Positions 28,519 through 38,216 are shown, numbered from the stretch's first letter. The stretch: 64,000 bases of DNA from CAZAMB01 sp964501365 (GCA_964501365.1 CAZCST010000030.1:1-64000); one strand, 5' to 3'. The notes: generated by a model from the letters alone, not told the origin. Program-made: numbers and translations.

Positions 28519-29703
28519 ATGGCGTTGCCGCTTGCGTACCACTGGCGAAACTTGTTCGTGCGGAAGGCGACCACCTTGCTTACCGTTCTGGTGGTCGCGG
28601 CGGTCGTGGGCGTGTTCACCTGGCTCATGGGGTTTTCGGATTCGCTGGCACGATCGCTGCGAACGGCCTCCGATCCGCAGAAAATCATCGTGCTCAAGCG
28701 GTCGGCCACTGCGGAAAGCAACAGCGCAATTGCGCCGGACGAATTCAAAAAGCTCACTCAACTAACCGGCTTGGCGCGCGACCCCGATACCCACGACCCC
28801 CTCATTAGCCCGGAAATGATGGTGCAGGTTTCGCTCCCTCGTATCCGTGATGGCGGCAAAACATGGGGCAACGTGGCCCTGCGCGGCGTGACCGAAACCG
28901 CCTTCAAAGTGCACACCAACGTAAATCGCAATGGCGCGATGTTCAGTACCGGATCGCGTGAAGTCCTCGTCGGCGAGACCGCCGCGAAACAATTCGGCGG
29001 CCTTGATGTAGGAAAAACGATTGCCCTGGGCTACGGCGGTGACCGCCAATACAAAATTGTGGGACATTTTTCTGCCGGCGGCGGACCGCTCGATAGCGAA
29101 ATCTGGGGCTACCTTCCTTCCTTGCTCGACGCCTACAATCGCCCGGGATATTCATCGGCGTACCTGCGCCTGGCTGAGGGCGAGTCGGCGAACGCCACGA
29201 TCGAGAGGATCAAGAAGCCGGATATCGCATTGGAGGCCCGCACCGAAGGGCAATACTGGGAGCAACAGTCATCGAATATCAAGACATATCTGTTCATCAC
29301 GAAAATGCTCGTATCGGCGATGTCGCTGGCGGCTGTGTTTTCAATCGCCAACACGATGTTTGCCATGGTGGCAGGTCGCGGGCGCGAGATCGCCATGCTG
29401 CGAACAATCGGCTACTCCAGGCTACAGATTTTGACGGGGTTTGTGCTGGAAGCCGTACTCTTGACTCTGATGGGGGGAATGGTGGGCTGCCTGGGTTGCC
29501 TGGCCTGGCTTTGGCTGATGGGAAACACCAAGGATATGTTTGGTGCGAGCACGTTTACTACGCTGGCGTTTGAAATCAAGCTTACACCCCTGACTGCGCT
29601 GCTGGCGCTGGCATCAGTGTCGGCGGTGGGTGTGCTGGGTGCGCTGTTTCCTGCGTTTCGTGCCGCCCGAGTCAATGTGATCAGCGCCCTGCGCGAGCCT
29701 TGA
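28519..29703 (+). CDS. ABC transporter permease, FtsX/MacB type (1)
   Basis: A 394-residue protein. One transmembrane helix near the N-terminus (TLLTVLVVAAVVGVFTWLMG) is followed by a MacB-like periplasmic domain and three helices in the FtsX domain at the C-terminus, with NTMFAMVAGRGREIAMLRTIG as the typical cytoplasmic loop. It is a paralogue of the third gene of the cluster: both begin MALPL-Y-WRNL and share ESEIWG and ANTMFA segments. Proteins of this type move substrates across the outer envelope together with an ATPase and a fusion protein. No ATPase gene lies in the cluster. Confidence 0.9.
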   Translation: MALPLAYHWRNLFVRKATTLLTVLVVAAVVGVFTWLMGFSDSLARSLRTASDPQKIIVLKRSATAESNSAIAPDEFKKLTQLTGLARDPDTHDPLISPEMMVQVSLPRIRDGGKTWGNVALRGVTETAFKVHTNVNRNGAMFSTGSREVLVGETAAKQFGGLDVGKTIALGYGGDRQYKIVGHFSAGGGPLDSEIWGYLPSLLDAYNRPGYSSAYLRLAEGESANATIERIKKPDIALEARTEGQYWEQQSSNIKTYLFITKMLVSAMSLAAVFSIANTMFAMVAGRGREIAMLRTIGYSRLQILTGFVLEAVLLTLMGGMVGCLGCLAWLWLMGNTKDMFGASTFTTLAFEIKLTPLTALLALASVSAVGVLGALFPAFRAARVNVISALREP

Positions 29704-29754
29704 CGCCCGCCGGTGATAAGACCAAAAAGGCCCCCTGAATATCACGATGACCAA

Positions 29755-30945
29755 ATGCTCAAGCTGACCTATCTCTATCGTAATCTGACCCGCAACATGC
29801 TGCGGACAGTTCTGACATGTGCGGCCGTCGCACTGCCCATCATGATTTACGTCCTTTCCTCTGCCGTCATCGACGGGCTGAACCGGTTTCTCGACAACGC
29901 CGCGAAGCAGCTTCGGCTTGTTGTCGTACACAAGACGTCCATCATCAATCCGCTGCCCAAGGGGTATGGAACCAAGATCGAGTCACTCGATCCGAGCCAT
30001 TCTCGCATCACATCCGTCTGTGGAATGCGCTGGATCGGAGGAAAAATACAAAATCAACCCCAGCCGCTCTCCACATTGGCCGCCCAGCACGACACCCTGG
30101 TGGCCACCTTCCCGGACATGAAACTCACCGACGAAGAAGTCGAAGTCTGGAACCGCGACCGCCGTGCGATCATCGTTGGCGATGCAACGGCCCGGCAATT
30201 GGGCTGGAAAAAAGGCGACCGAATCACCATCAACCCTTCCGTGCCCCCCTATTCTCCGATGGAATTCAATGTGATTTCGACAGCGCCGAATGCGACCGAC
30301 AAAATCACCAACTTCTGCAGGCTCGATTACCTGGAGGAAGTGCTCAAGGAACAAATCAAAACCAATGTTCCCGGCTGGACACCCGACGGCTGGGTGAGTT
30401 TTATTTTCGTCAAATGCGCCTCAAAGGTCGATCTCGATCATTTTCGGATCGCCATCGACGAATTATTTGCCCGCTCCGGCGACGAGACGAAAACGCAGGA
30501 CGAAAAATCTTTCATGATGGATTTCATCAATCAGATTTTCAACCTGCCGCAAAACCTCAAGATCCTGTCGGCCGTCACGATCTTTGTCGCGGTGATGGCC
30601 GCCGCCAACACCATGAGCATGAACATCCGCGACCGCCTCAATGAATTCGCCACCTTGAAGTCCATGGGGTTTCGGTCGGCAACACTCTTTGGCATCATTC
30701 AATCCGAGAGTCTCTTCCTATGCGCCATCGGTGGCGCGATCGGAGCCGCCGCGCCCTATATTGCGTTCAACCACACCCCATTGAGAAATTACCCGGTTCC
30801 TTTGATTCAGAATCTGGAGATTCACCCTCCCGTATGCCTTTGGTCGCTGTTGATCGCGATGGCGATCGGACTGCTCGCCGCCGCCTGGCCCGCATGGTCA
30901 GCCGCGAAATTGCACGTGGTTACGGCATTGCGGAATTTGGAATAG
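29755..30945 (+). CDS. ABC transporter permease, FtsX/MacB type (2)
   Basis: A 396-residue protein starting at the ATG at 29755 (MLKLTYLYRNLTRN); an upstream in-frame stretch from 29713 has no family similarity. One N-terminal helix, a long periplasmic domain and a C-terminal three-helix FtsX domain (FVAVMAAANTMSMNIRDRLN, LKSMGFRSATLFG) are visible. It is a different subfamily from permeases 1 and 3, so the transporter may be a heterodimer. It begins 51 bp after permease 1 and ends 38 bp before permease 3. Confidence 0.88.
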   Translation: MLKLTYLYRNLTRNMLRTVLTCAAVALPIMIYVLSSAVIDGLNRFLDNAAKQLRLVVVHKTSIINPLPKGYGTKIESLDPSHSRITSVCGMRWIGGKIQNQPQPLSTLAAQHDTLVATFPDMKLTDEEVEVWNRDRRAIIVGDATARQLGWKKGDRITINPSVPPYSPMEFNVISTAPNATDKITNFCRLDYLEEVLKEQIKTNVPGWTPDGWVSFIFVKCASKVDLDHFRIAIDELFARSGDETKTQDEKSFMMDFINQIFNLPQNLKILSAVTIFVAVMAAANTMSMNIRDRLNEFATLKSMGFRSATLFGIIQSESLFLCAIGGAIGAAAPYIAFNHTPLRNYPVPLIQNLEIHPPVCLWSLLIAMAIGLLAAAWPAWSAAKLHVVTALRNLE

Positions 30946-30983
30946 ATGCCCCTGTAGCGCCCTTCCATGGGCGAGGTTGGTCA

Positions 30984-32156
30984 ATGGCGTTGCCCCTTTA
31001 CTACAACTGGCGGAATCTGTTGCGACGCAAGATGAGCGTAATGCTGACCTTCATCGTGGTCGCCGTTCTCGTGTTGGTCTTGTCTGTGCTCCTTTCGTTT
31101 GTTGCGGGAATTCGGGCGTCACTGGCCGCGACCGGTTCCTCGCGCAATATCATCGTCCTCAAACCCGGAGCGACAGCGGAAAGCACAAGCCTCCTCATGC
31201 AGGAAGACACGAACAAACTCGTACAGACCTCCGGTATCGCCGTGGACCCCGACATCGGACCGCTCATCAGCCGCGAGCTCTGCGTGCAGACGACGCTGCT
31301 GCGAAACTTGGCCGGCGGAGGCCTCGCCAATGTCGCCGTCCGCGGCGTCATCCCGGAAACATTCGCGGTCCACACGGAACTTCGCATTGTGGAGGGCCGA
31401 AAGATCGAACAAGGCCAGCAGGAGCTGATGGTGGGAAGGGCTGCACAGGACCGCTACGCCAATCTGAAACTCGGCGACGAGATTTCCATAGGGCGCGCGG
31501 GCAACCGAGTTTTCAAAGTCGTCGGCGTTTTCGAAGCGGCTCACGGCGCACTGGAAAGCGAAATCTGGGCGCCGCTCAGCATCTTGCAGAATGCGTACAT
31601 TCGGCCATTCGTGTCCAGTGCCGTCCTACGCATGGACGACTCCGCCAACATGGACGCGGCGATTGCCTACATCAACGGCCCCGCGGTCGAACTCGAAGCC
31701 AAGAAAGAGACCGACTATTACCACGAGCTTTCCAGCAAGACACGGGAGATCGTCGTTCTGACGACTGTTCTTGTCGGCATTATGGGCATTGGCGCCGCGT
31801 TTGCCGTGGCCAACACCATGTTCGCCGCCGTCGATGGCCGTCGGCGCGAAATCGCCATGCTACGGACAATCGGGTTCACCAGGCCGGCGATCGTTGCCTC
31901 CTTTCTCGTGGAATCGATGCTGATATGTGGTATGGCATGCCTGGCCGGGCTGCTTCTCAGCCTGGGCATCAACGGTTCACGGCAGGACTTTTTATCGGAA
32001 ACCACCTGGACGGTATTGGCCTATGAACTGACCATTACCCCACAGATTTTCCTGACCGCACTGGTCACGGCACTTTTCGTGGGGCTGCTCGGCGCATTGG
32101 CCCCGGCCCTGAAGGCTTCGCAAACGCGAATTCTCGACGCCCTGCGAAAAGCGTAA
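30984..32156 (+). CDS. ABC transporter permease, FtsX/MacB type (3)
   Basis: A 390-residue protein starting at ATG 30984 (MALPLYYNWRNLLRR). It has the same plan as permease 1 and aligns with it along its length: IIVLKPGATAES against IIVLKRSATAES, and ANTMFAAVDGRRREIAMLRT against ANTMFAMVAGRGREIAMLRT. A local duplication is the simplest reading. The in-frame stretch 30720-30983 lies inside permease 2 and is not coding for this protein. The end ILDALRKA is typical of the family. Confidence 0.9.
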   Translation: MALPLYYNWRNLLRRKMSVMLTFIVVAVLVLVLSVLLSFVAGIRASLAATGSSRNIIVLKPGATAESTSLLMQEDTNKLVQTSGIAVDPDIGPLISRELCVQTTLLRNLAGGGLANVAVRGVIPETFAVHTELRIVEGRKIEQGQQELMVGRAAQDRYANLKLGDEISIGRAGNRVFKVVGVFEAAHGALESEIWAPLSILQNAYIRPFVSSAVLRMDDSANMDAAIAYINGPAVELEAKKETDYYHELSSKTREIVVLTTVLVGIMGIGAAFAVANTMFAAVDGRRREIAMLRTIGFTRPAIVASFLVESMLICGMACLAGLLLSLGINGSRQDFLSETTWTVLAYELTITPQIFLTALVTALFVGLLGALAPALKASQTRILDALRKA

Positions 32157-32177
32157 ACATTGTCTATAATCAAACCA

Positions 32178-33401
32178 ATGGCTGCAAACGACATACAGGC
32201 CCAACTGCGAAGTCTTGCCATCCCCAAGGACCAGCGTCCGGCACAGGGCACGGTGCGGCGTACGGGGAAGGTGTTGGGATTTGCACTATTGATAGGCGCC
32301 GGCATTGCCGGTTACACGTTTCGAGATGCGCTGACCTCGGCCGTGGGATCGCTCCGCGAAAAAGCGACCGAAGAGACTCCCCTTCGCTTCATTCAAGTAG
32401 TGGCTACCGACCCTTCGGTTGCTCAGCCGGTGCTCACCGCCACCGGCAAAATCGTCTCCGACCACCGCGTAGTCGTGGCGACCAAGGTCTCCGGGCAGAT
32501 CGTCGAAATGTTTTTCGAGCAAGGCGACCGCGTCAAACAGGGTCAGCTTCTCGCACGGATCGAAGACGTTTTGTATAGAGCCCGCCGCGACGAGGCTGCC
32601 GCCCGGCTCCAACGCTCCACCGCAACCCTGGAATTTCAGCGAACAAATTTCAAGCGAGTCTCAGGTTTGATTGAAAGCGCCAGCGCCCCGGATATTGAAT
32701 ATGCAGATGCGAAACGCTGGCTGAAAGACGCGGAATCCGCCGTGGCCGCCGATCAGGCATCGTTGGCGTCGGCGGAAAAGCTCTTGCGCGACACCGAGGT
32801 GGTAGCCCCCATCGCCGGAGTGGTGCTTACCCGCAATGTCGAAGTCGGAGACTTTGTCGCTGCCGAGGGCGGTCTGGGCGCACAGGCCAACGCGGCCTTC
32901 GCGACCATCGCCGACATGAGCAAACTTCGTGTCGAGGTGGATATCAGCGAATTGGACATCACCAGAATCCGCAAGGACATGCCCTGCCTGATCGTTCCCG
33001 ACGCGTATAAGGACCGCAAATATGACGGGCACGTCATGTGGCTCGACCCCGGTGCAAACTACTCGAAAGCCACGGTGCAAGTAAAAGTTCGGATCGATGA
33101 GCCGGATGATTACCTTCGCGTCGAAGGCTCAGCCCAGGTCTCCTTCCTGTCGGACGTTGCGCCCAATTCAACGGACGCACGCCCCACGATCTGGATTCCG
33201 GCATCGGCGGTCCAGCTGGACCCGACAGGCACTTCGGGGACCGTGTACGTGAAATCAGAAAATCGCCTGCACAAATCTCCTGTGAAAATCGGCCGCAAGG
33301 CCGACAATCGCGTCGAAATTCTCGAGGGCCTGTCGCCGGGCCAGTCCATCGCCGCCGACGAACTCGCCAAACTCACCGACAATCAGCGCGTCCGATCGTA
33401 G
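32178..33401 (+). CDS. Periplasmic adaptor (membrane fusion protein, HlyD/MacA-like)
   Basis: A 407-residue protein starting at ATG 32178; a TTG at 32160 is possible. An N-terminal signal-anchor helix (VLGFALLIGAGIAGYTF) is followed by the lipoyl-like half VVVATKVSGQIVEMFFEQGD, a coiled-coil hairpin rich in Ala/Glu/Lys, the second lipoyl half EVVAPIAGVVLTRNVEVGD, and beta-barrel and membrane-proximal domains. It links inner-membrane permeases to the outer envelope. It is the last gene of the permease cluster, 22 bp after permease 3. No outer membrane channel (TolC) gene is present. Confidence 0.92.
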   Translation: MAANDIQAQLRSLAIPKDQRPAQGTVRRTGKVLGFALLIGAGIAGYTFRDALTSAVGSLREKATEETPLRFIQVVATDPSVAQPVLTATGKIVSDHRVVVATKVSGQIVEMFFEQGDRVKQGQLLARIEDVLYRARRDEAAARLQRSTATLEFQRTNFKRVSGLIESASAPDIEYADAKRWLKDAESAVAADQASLASAEKLLRDTEVVAPIAGVVLTRNVEVGDFVAAEGGLGAQANAAFATIADMSKLRVEVDISELDITRIRKDMPCLIVPDAYKDRKYDGHVMWLDPGANYSKATVQVKVRIDEPDDYLRVEGSAQVSFLSDVAPNSTDARPTIWIPASAVQLDPTGTSGTVYVKSENRLHKSPVKIGRKADNRVEILEGLSPGQSIAADELAKLTDNQRVRS

Positions 33402-33649
33402 AGCTCCGAATCAGTTGAAGTCGGGGGCAGCCATTGGAATGCCACGGCTCTCCGAGCAGTGCCGCAATTCTCCGCATTCTCACCTGACGGTGCTACCGCA
33501 GCGGCAGTGGAACGCTCATGGTCCTAACCACGAACTCAATGGACTCGAAAGCACAGACAGACTCTGCTTGCTTTTCCGTTCCGGGGACGTGACACTTTGT
33601 CGCCAACGGGCCTACGGTCGGCCCTTCCCCATTCAATCGGAGTAAGCCT

Positions 33650-35851
33650 ATGAATGACGCAGGGCCATCATCCGCAACCGGCGGAGTACCAGCGCACAAG
33701 CCATATGTCCCCGCCGAGGCGAACATCCCCGAAATGGGCTGGGCTCCCATCATTGTCGGCACACTGCTCGGCATCTTGTTCGGCGCGTCCTCACTTTACT
33801 TGGTTCTCAAAGTCGGCATGACGGTCTCCGCTTCAATTCCGATTGCGGTTCTTTCCATCACCCTGTTCCGCGCCTTTAAGCCATTCATGGGCCGCAATTC
33901 CACAATCCTAGAAAATAACATCGTGCAAACGACTGGTTCTGCCGGCGAATCCATCGCCTTCGGCGTCGGCGTCACCATGCCCGCCATTATGATCCTTGGC
34001 TACGATCTGGAACTGACGCGTGTCATGCTGGTAGGCGTTCTGGGCGGCTTGCTCGGCATTTTGATGATGATTCCGCTGCGGCGGGCTTTTATTGTCAAAC
34101 AACACGGCACACTCAAATACCCGGAGGGAACGGCTTGCGCGGATGTCCTCATCGTTGGTGAAAAAGGAGGAACTTCAGCGGCCACGGTCTTTCTGGGCTT
34201 TGGGCTGGCCTTCGTCCACAAGTTTCTGACAAGCAGCTTTCATTTCTGGAAGGAAACCGTCGCCTGGTCTCCCCGATTCTTCAAGGGTGCGCAATTGTCT
34301 TGCGATATGGACCCGGCATTGGTCGGTGTCGGGTACATCATCGGAACTCGAATTTCGAACATCATGGTCGGCGGCGGAATTCTTTCGTACCTCGTCCTCA
34401 TTCCCACCATCGTGCTTTTTGGCGACGCCCTGACCTCCCCGATGTTCCCGGCGACGAAGTTGATCAAGGACATGGGGGTCGATGAAATTCGCAGCAATTA
34501 CGTGCTTTACATCGGTGCGGGCGCTGTGGCCGCCGCGGGCATTTTGAGCATGGCCCGGGCAATGCCGCTGATTTTTTCCTCCATTCGAACCGGACTTCGC
34601 GATCTCGCAGTGCGCCGGTCGGATTCGAACCCAGCAAGCCGAGGGCAATTGCGCACAGAACGCGATCTCTCTATGAAGACCGTGTCGATCGGAATCCTTG
34701 TGCTCATCGTTGCGATCACATTTGCGCCCATGCTCCAGATGAACATTGTCGGAGCGTTGATGATTGTCGTGTTTGGTTTTCTCTTCGTCACCGTTTCGTC
34801 TCGGCTAACCGGCGAGATCGGTTCGTCGTCCAATCCGATTTCGGGAATGACTGTCGCGACGCTCTTGATGACGTGTCTGATCTTCCTCGCGATGGGATGG
34901 ACGGAGCCGTTGGATAAAGTTCGTGCATTGTCCATCGCGGCGATTGTCTGCATCGCTGCTTCCAACGGCGGCACCACGTCGCAGGATCTCAAGACCGGGT
35001 TTCTGGTGGGTGGAACGCCGAAATATATGCAAATCGCAATTCTCGTGGGCGCATTGACTTCGGCGCTGGTCATCGGTGGCGTTCTGCTGCTGTTGAATAG
35101 CAGCAGCACGGTGTACTCTCAGTTGGACCTTCCGACGACAAAAGTCGATGTGTCCGGACTGACGGTCAAGGAGCAGCCCGGTGGTACGGCGGCAGAGAAT
35201 GACAAGAATTCGTATTACGTTTTCCGGGCAACTCCCGGGCAGTACAAGGAGATTCGTGAAGGCAAATACCTCGTGGACGAATCGGGCACGATTCGGTATC
35301 TTGTGGACCCCGGAGTGCAGGGTCGACTTACCAAAACCGACGATGGACGCGAAGTGAAGAAATACCGTCCGCCCCAGGCAGCGCTGTTTGCGCTGATCAT
35401 CGACGGCATTCTCACCCACAAGCTGCCTTGGGCACTGGTGCTGTTGGGAGTGTCCATCACGATTGTCCTGGAGCTGAGCGCCGTGTCTTCGCTTGCCTTT
35501 GCGGTGGGCGTCTATCTGCCACTTTCCACTACCATGCCGATTTTCATTGGTGGACTGCTGCACTGGATTGTGGGGCGCATACGTAGCACAAGTGCGGAAA
35601 GCGAAATGAGCCCGGGTGCGTTGTTGTCGTCGGGTTATATCGCTGGCGGGACGATTGCCGGGGTCTTGGGCGCGATGCTGACGATTCCCATTATTCAAAA
35701 TCGTTGGTCTGCGCTGGCCAGGATGGAAAACCTGGGACCGCAAGTATTCGGCGAATTCACTGACCGCGATGCTGTGGCGCTTGCAGCGCTTGGCGTTCTG
35801 GTAGTCGTGCTGCTCTTGATCGGAAGCCGCCGTTCCGAGGGAACAGCGTGA
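33650..35851 (+). CDS. Oligopeptide transporter, OPT family
   Basis: A 733-residue protein with about 16 hydrophobic segments. The family motifs ENNIVQTTGSAGESIAFGV, LKYPEGTACADVL and SNPISGMTVATLLMTC are present. OPT proteins are proton-coupled importers of small peptides or metal-chelates; a bacterial branch with an insert between late helices (here about residues 490-590, hydrophilic) fits. The start is ATG with GGAG upstream. The M2 peptidase gene follows by 22 bp, so uptake and cleavage of peptides may be coupled; this is inference. Confidence 0.95.
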   Translation: MNDAGPSSATGGVPAHKPYVPAEANIPEMGWAPIIVGTLLGILFGASSLYLVLKVGMTVSASIPIAVLSITLFRAFKPFMGRNSTILENNIVQTTGSAGESIAFGVGVTMPAIMILGYDLELTRVMLVGVLGGLLGILMMIPLRRAFIVKQHGTLKYPEGTACADVLIVGEKGGTSAATVFLGFGLAFVHKFLTSSFHFWKETVAWSPRFFKGAQLSCDMDPALVGVGYIIGTRISNIMVGGGILSYLVLIPTIVLFGDALTSPMFPATKLIKDMGVDEIRSNYVLYIGAGAVAAAGILSMARAMPLIFSSIRTGLRDLAVRRSDSNPASRGQLRTERDLSMKTVSIGILVLIVAITFAPMLQMNIVGALMIVVFGFLFVTVSSRLTGEIGSSSNPISGMTVATLLMTCLIFLAMGWTEPLDKVRALSIAAIVCIAASNGGTTSQDLKTGFLVGGTPKYMQIAILVGALTSALVIGGVLLLLNSSSTVYSQLDLPTTKVDVSGLTVKEQPGGTAAENDKNSYYVFRATPGQYKEIREGKYLVDESGTIRYLVDPGVQGRLTKTDDGREVKKYRPPQAALFALIIDGILTHKLPWALVLLGVSITIVLELSAVSSLAFAVGVYLPLSTTMPIFIGGLLHWIVGRIRSTSAESEMSPGALLSSGYIAGGTIAGVLGAMLTIPIIQNRWSALARMENLGPQVFGEFTDRDAVALAALGVLVVVLLLIGSRRSEGTA

Positions 35852-35873
35852 TGATTCTGGAAGGAAGGATTAT

Positions 35874-37544
35874 ATGAAGCTCTCCATGTGTATGATTTCG
35901 TTTTGTCTTTTGGCCGAGTTGTCGATGGCAACTCCCGAAGACGACTTCAAACAACTCCGCGACGACTATGTCGCCAAATACAAACCCCTTTCCATCGAAT
36001 CGGAGACCGCCTGGTGGGTTGCCAGCACCACTGGCGATCAGGCCGCCTTTGACAAACGCAAGGAGGCCCAGGGCAAGCTCGTCGAATTGCACACCAATAA
36101 GGAAAGATTCAACAAGATCAAAACCCTGATGGATTCCAATGCCATCAAAGACCCCGTCATGGCCCGCGAACTCGACGCCATGTATCGCAATCACCTCTCC
36201 GGCCAGGCCGATCCCGAACTTCAAAAGCAAATCATCGCCCTGGAGACCGAGATCGAGCAGACCTTCAACGCCCATCGCGGCACGGCCAATGGCAAGGAAC
36301 TCACCGAAAACGATATCCGCAAAATTCTCTCCGATTCCAAGGATAGCAAGGAAGCCGAAGCCGCTTGGAAGGCCTATATGCAGGTCGGCGACAAGATCAG
36401 CGGCAAGCTCGCCGAACTCGTGAAGCTGCGCAATCAATTGGCGAAGCAACTCGGATTCGCCAACTTTTTTGAATACAGGATGAAGCTCCAGGAGCTTGAT
36501 GGCGCCGAACTCGTCAAAATGTTCGACGAACTCGACACGCTCACCGGCCCGCCCTTCGCCCAGCTCAAAAAAGACATCGATACCGCGATGGCCGCCCGAT
36601 TCAGCATCAAGCCGGATGATCTTCGCCCCTGGCATTTCGGCGACCTCTTCTTTCAGGAAGCCCCCAGCACCGAGGGTGTGGACTTCGACGCGGTCTACAA
36701 GGACAAGGACATGCTGGCCATCACCAAGGACTATTACACCAGCATGGGCCTGCCCGCCGACGACATTCTCGCCCGCAGCGACCTCTACGAAAAACCCGGC
36801 AAGAGCCAGCACGCCTTCTGCACCAATCTCAACCGTGACCAGGACATTCACGTCCTCGCCAATTTGAAGCCCAATGCCTACTGGGCCGACACGCTCGTCC
36901 ACGAACTCGGCCACGGCGTCTACGACAAGTACATCAGCAAGGACGTGCCCTTCCTGCTGCATGAGGCTGCCCACAGCCTGACCACCGAAGGCTACGCGAT
37001 GATGGAAGGCGCGATGACCAAGAACGAGGATTTCCTCGTCAAGGCTGTGAAGGTTTCACCCGGTGAGGCCGCGGGCCTCGCTCAGGCGGCGCGCAAAGCG
37101 CTCCGTGCCGAAAAACTCATTTTCGCACGCTGGGCACAGGTAATGATGCGGTTTGAAAAAGGAATGTACGAAAACCCCTCGCAAAATCTCGGCGACCTGT
37201 GGTGGTCGCTCAAGAAGCGTTATCAATTGCTGAACCCGCCCGAGACCACCAATCGCCCGGACTACGCCGCCAAAGTTCATGTGGCCACCGTGCCCGTCTA
37301 CTACCACAGCTATTTGCTCGGCGAATTGTTCGGCACTCAGGTCCACGCCTACATGGCCAAGAATATTGTTGGCATCGATGACCCGGCCAAGACCTCGTTC
37401 TATGGAAATACCAAGGCCGGCGACTACCTGAAGGAAAAAGTATTCGGCCCAGGCAGCTTGTATCCGTGGAACGAACTGACAAAACGCGCCACCGGCGAGC
37501 CGCTTTCTCCGAAGGCCTTCGCTGCCATCTACGTCCGCGGTTGA
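35874..37544 (+). CDS. M2-family peptidyl-dipeptidase (ACE-like), exported
   Basis: A 556-residue protein with a signal peptide (MKLSMCMISFCLLAELSMA). The zinc motif HELGH is at residues 343-347, and the third ligand is probably the Glu in TTEGYAMMEG about 25 residues on, as in the HEMGH...E plan of angiotensin-converting enzyme-like M2 peptidases. The length is close to that of bacterial M2 enzymes. It removes C-terminal dipeptides from peptides. It lies 22 bp downstream of the OPT transporter with AAGGAAGG upstream of the ATG, so it is probably in the same transcript. Confidence 0.9.
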   Translation: MKLSMCMISFCLLAELSMATPEDDFKQLRDDYVAKYKPLSIESETAWWVASTTGDQAAFDKRKEAQGKLVELHTNKERFNKIKTLMDSNAIKDPVMARELDAMYRNHLSGQADPELQKQIIALETEIEQTFNAHRGTANGKELTENDIRKILSDSKDSKEAEAAWKAYMQVGDKISGKLAELVKLRNQLAKQLGFANFFEYRMKLQELDGAELVKMFDELDTLTGPPFAQLKKDIDTAMAARFSIKPDDLRPWHFGDLFFQEAPSTEGVDFDAVYKDKDMLAITKDYYTSMGLPADDILARSDLYEKPGKSQHAFCTNLNRDQDIHVLANLKPNAYWADTLVHELGHGVYDKYISKDVPFLLHEAAHSLTTEGYAMMEGAMTKNEDFLVKAVKVSPGEAAGLAQAARKALRAEKLIFARWAQVMMRFEKGMYENPSQNLGDLWWSLKKRYQLLNPPETTNRPDYAAKVHVATVPVYYHSYLLGELFGTQVHAYMAKNIVGIDDPAKTSFYGNTKAGDYLKEKVFGPGSLYPWNELTKRATGEPLSPKAFAAIYVRG

Positions 37545-37989
37545 TGCTTTTCAATTTGCACTCGCGAGCCGCGAACTTCAGTTCGCGCGGCCGCGCAACC
37601 CCCTCTCCCTTGGGGAGAGGGTCGGGGTGAGGGCTGGCCTTCCTCCGGAATGCGAAACTCCCTGCGAATCGCATTCAGTACCGCGACCGTGAGGAAGCGG
37701 TGTCGAATGTCGTTTACATCAGAAAAGACCGTTTTGTGGGTACTGTTAAGTTTGACTGAAGGGTGCCACTGGCAGCTTGCTGCCAGTGCCGGCACGGGCG
37801 GGCAAGCCGCCGGTGGCACTCAATACTTGCCACCACCGTTTTGTGCGCCGGTACTGGCGGTCCTTGACAGGTAACGGCCATGCGATAGTGTTGAACCGAT
37901 TGGCGCGAACCACCCTGCCTTAAGCCGTGGAAGCAAAGAGTGGTTCAGATTGAGAGAGGTTGTACCAACATTTGAAAAAGGAGTGACCT
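37545..37989. repeat. Intergenic repeat cluster (three different palindromic elements)
   Basis: No protein gene is supported here. Repeats seen: (a) CCGCGAACTTCAGTTCGCG, palindromic, at 37569-37590, also at 10678-10699 and, diverged, at 48308-48328; (b) CCCTCTCCCTTGGGGAGAGG at about 37600-37620, a hairpin followed by GGGGTGAGGG; (c) an 80-bp element at 37750-37830 with hairpins CACTGGCAG-CTTG-CTGCCAGTG and GCGGGCAAGCCGC, repeated at 48565-48649. Confidence 0.7.
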
Positions 37990-38088
37990 ATGGATTGGTT
38001 CTGGAAGTTTTTCACCGCAGCAGCGGCGGCGTTCACCGGTGTATGGGCCTATTTCGCATTCTTCCCAACGGTAACGCCGGTCGGCTGA
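37990..38088 (+). CDS. 32-residue single-helix membrane microprotein
   Basis: The short frame MDWFWKFFTAAAAAFTGVWAY ends after FAFFPTVTPVG at a TGA (38086-38088). A very good ribosome-binding site, AAAGGAG, lies 7 nt before the ATG. The protein is one hydrophobic, aromatic-rich helix with a positively charged residue near its N-terminus, so a single-pass membrane topology is likely. An alternative overlapping frame (37950-38168) has a less natural composition. No homologue was recognised. It is followed by the TSP3 gene on the opposite strand. Confidence 0.6.
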   Translation: MDWFWKFFTAAAAAFTGVWAYFAFFPTVTPVG

Positions 38089-38216
38089 TCACTGCCAGCC
38101 AACAGACATTTGAAGTCTCCAGCGACTCGCCGCTCCCGCAATGGGTCGGCGAGTTGCTTTTTCAATAGGACGCCACAGACGGCAAGTCACCGTCGGCGGA
38201 CCGCTTGAACCCCAAC

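Noticed and set aside
30720..30983. N-terminal extension of permease 3
   Set aside because: It lies within permease 2 and lacks family similarity. The paralogue permease 1 begins with the same MALPL sequence as the start at 30984.
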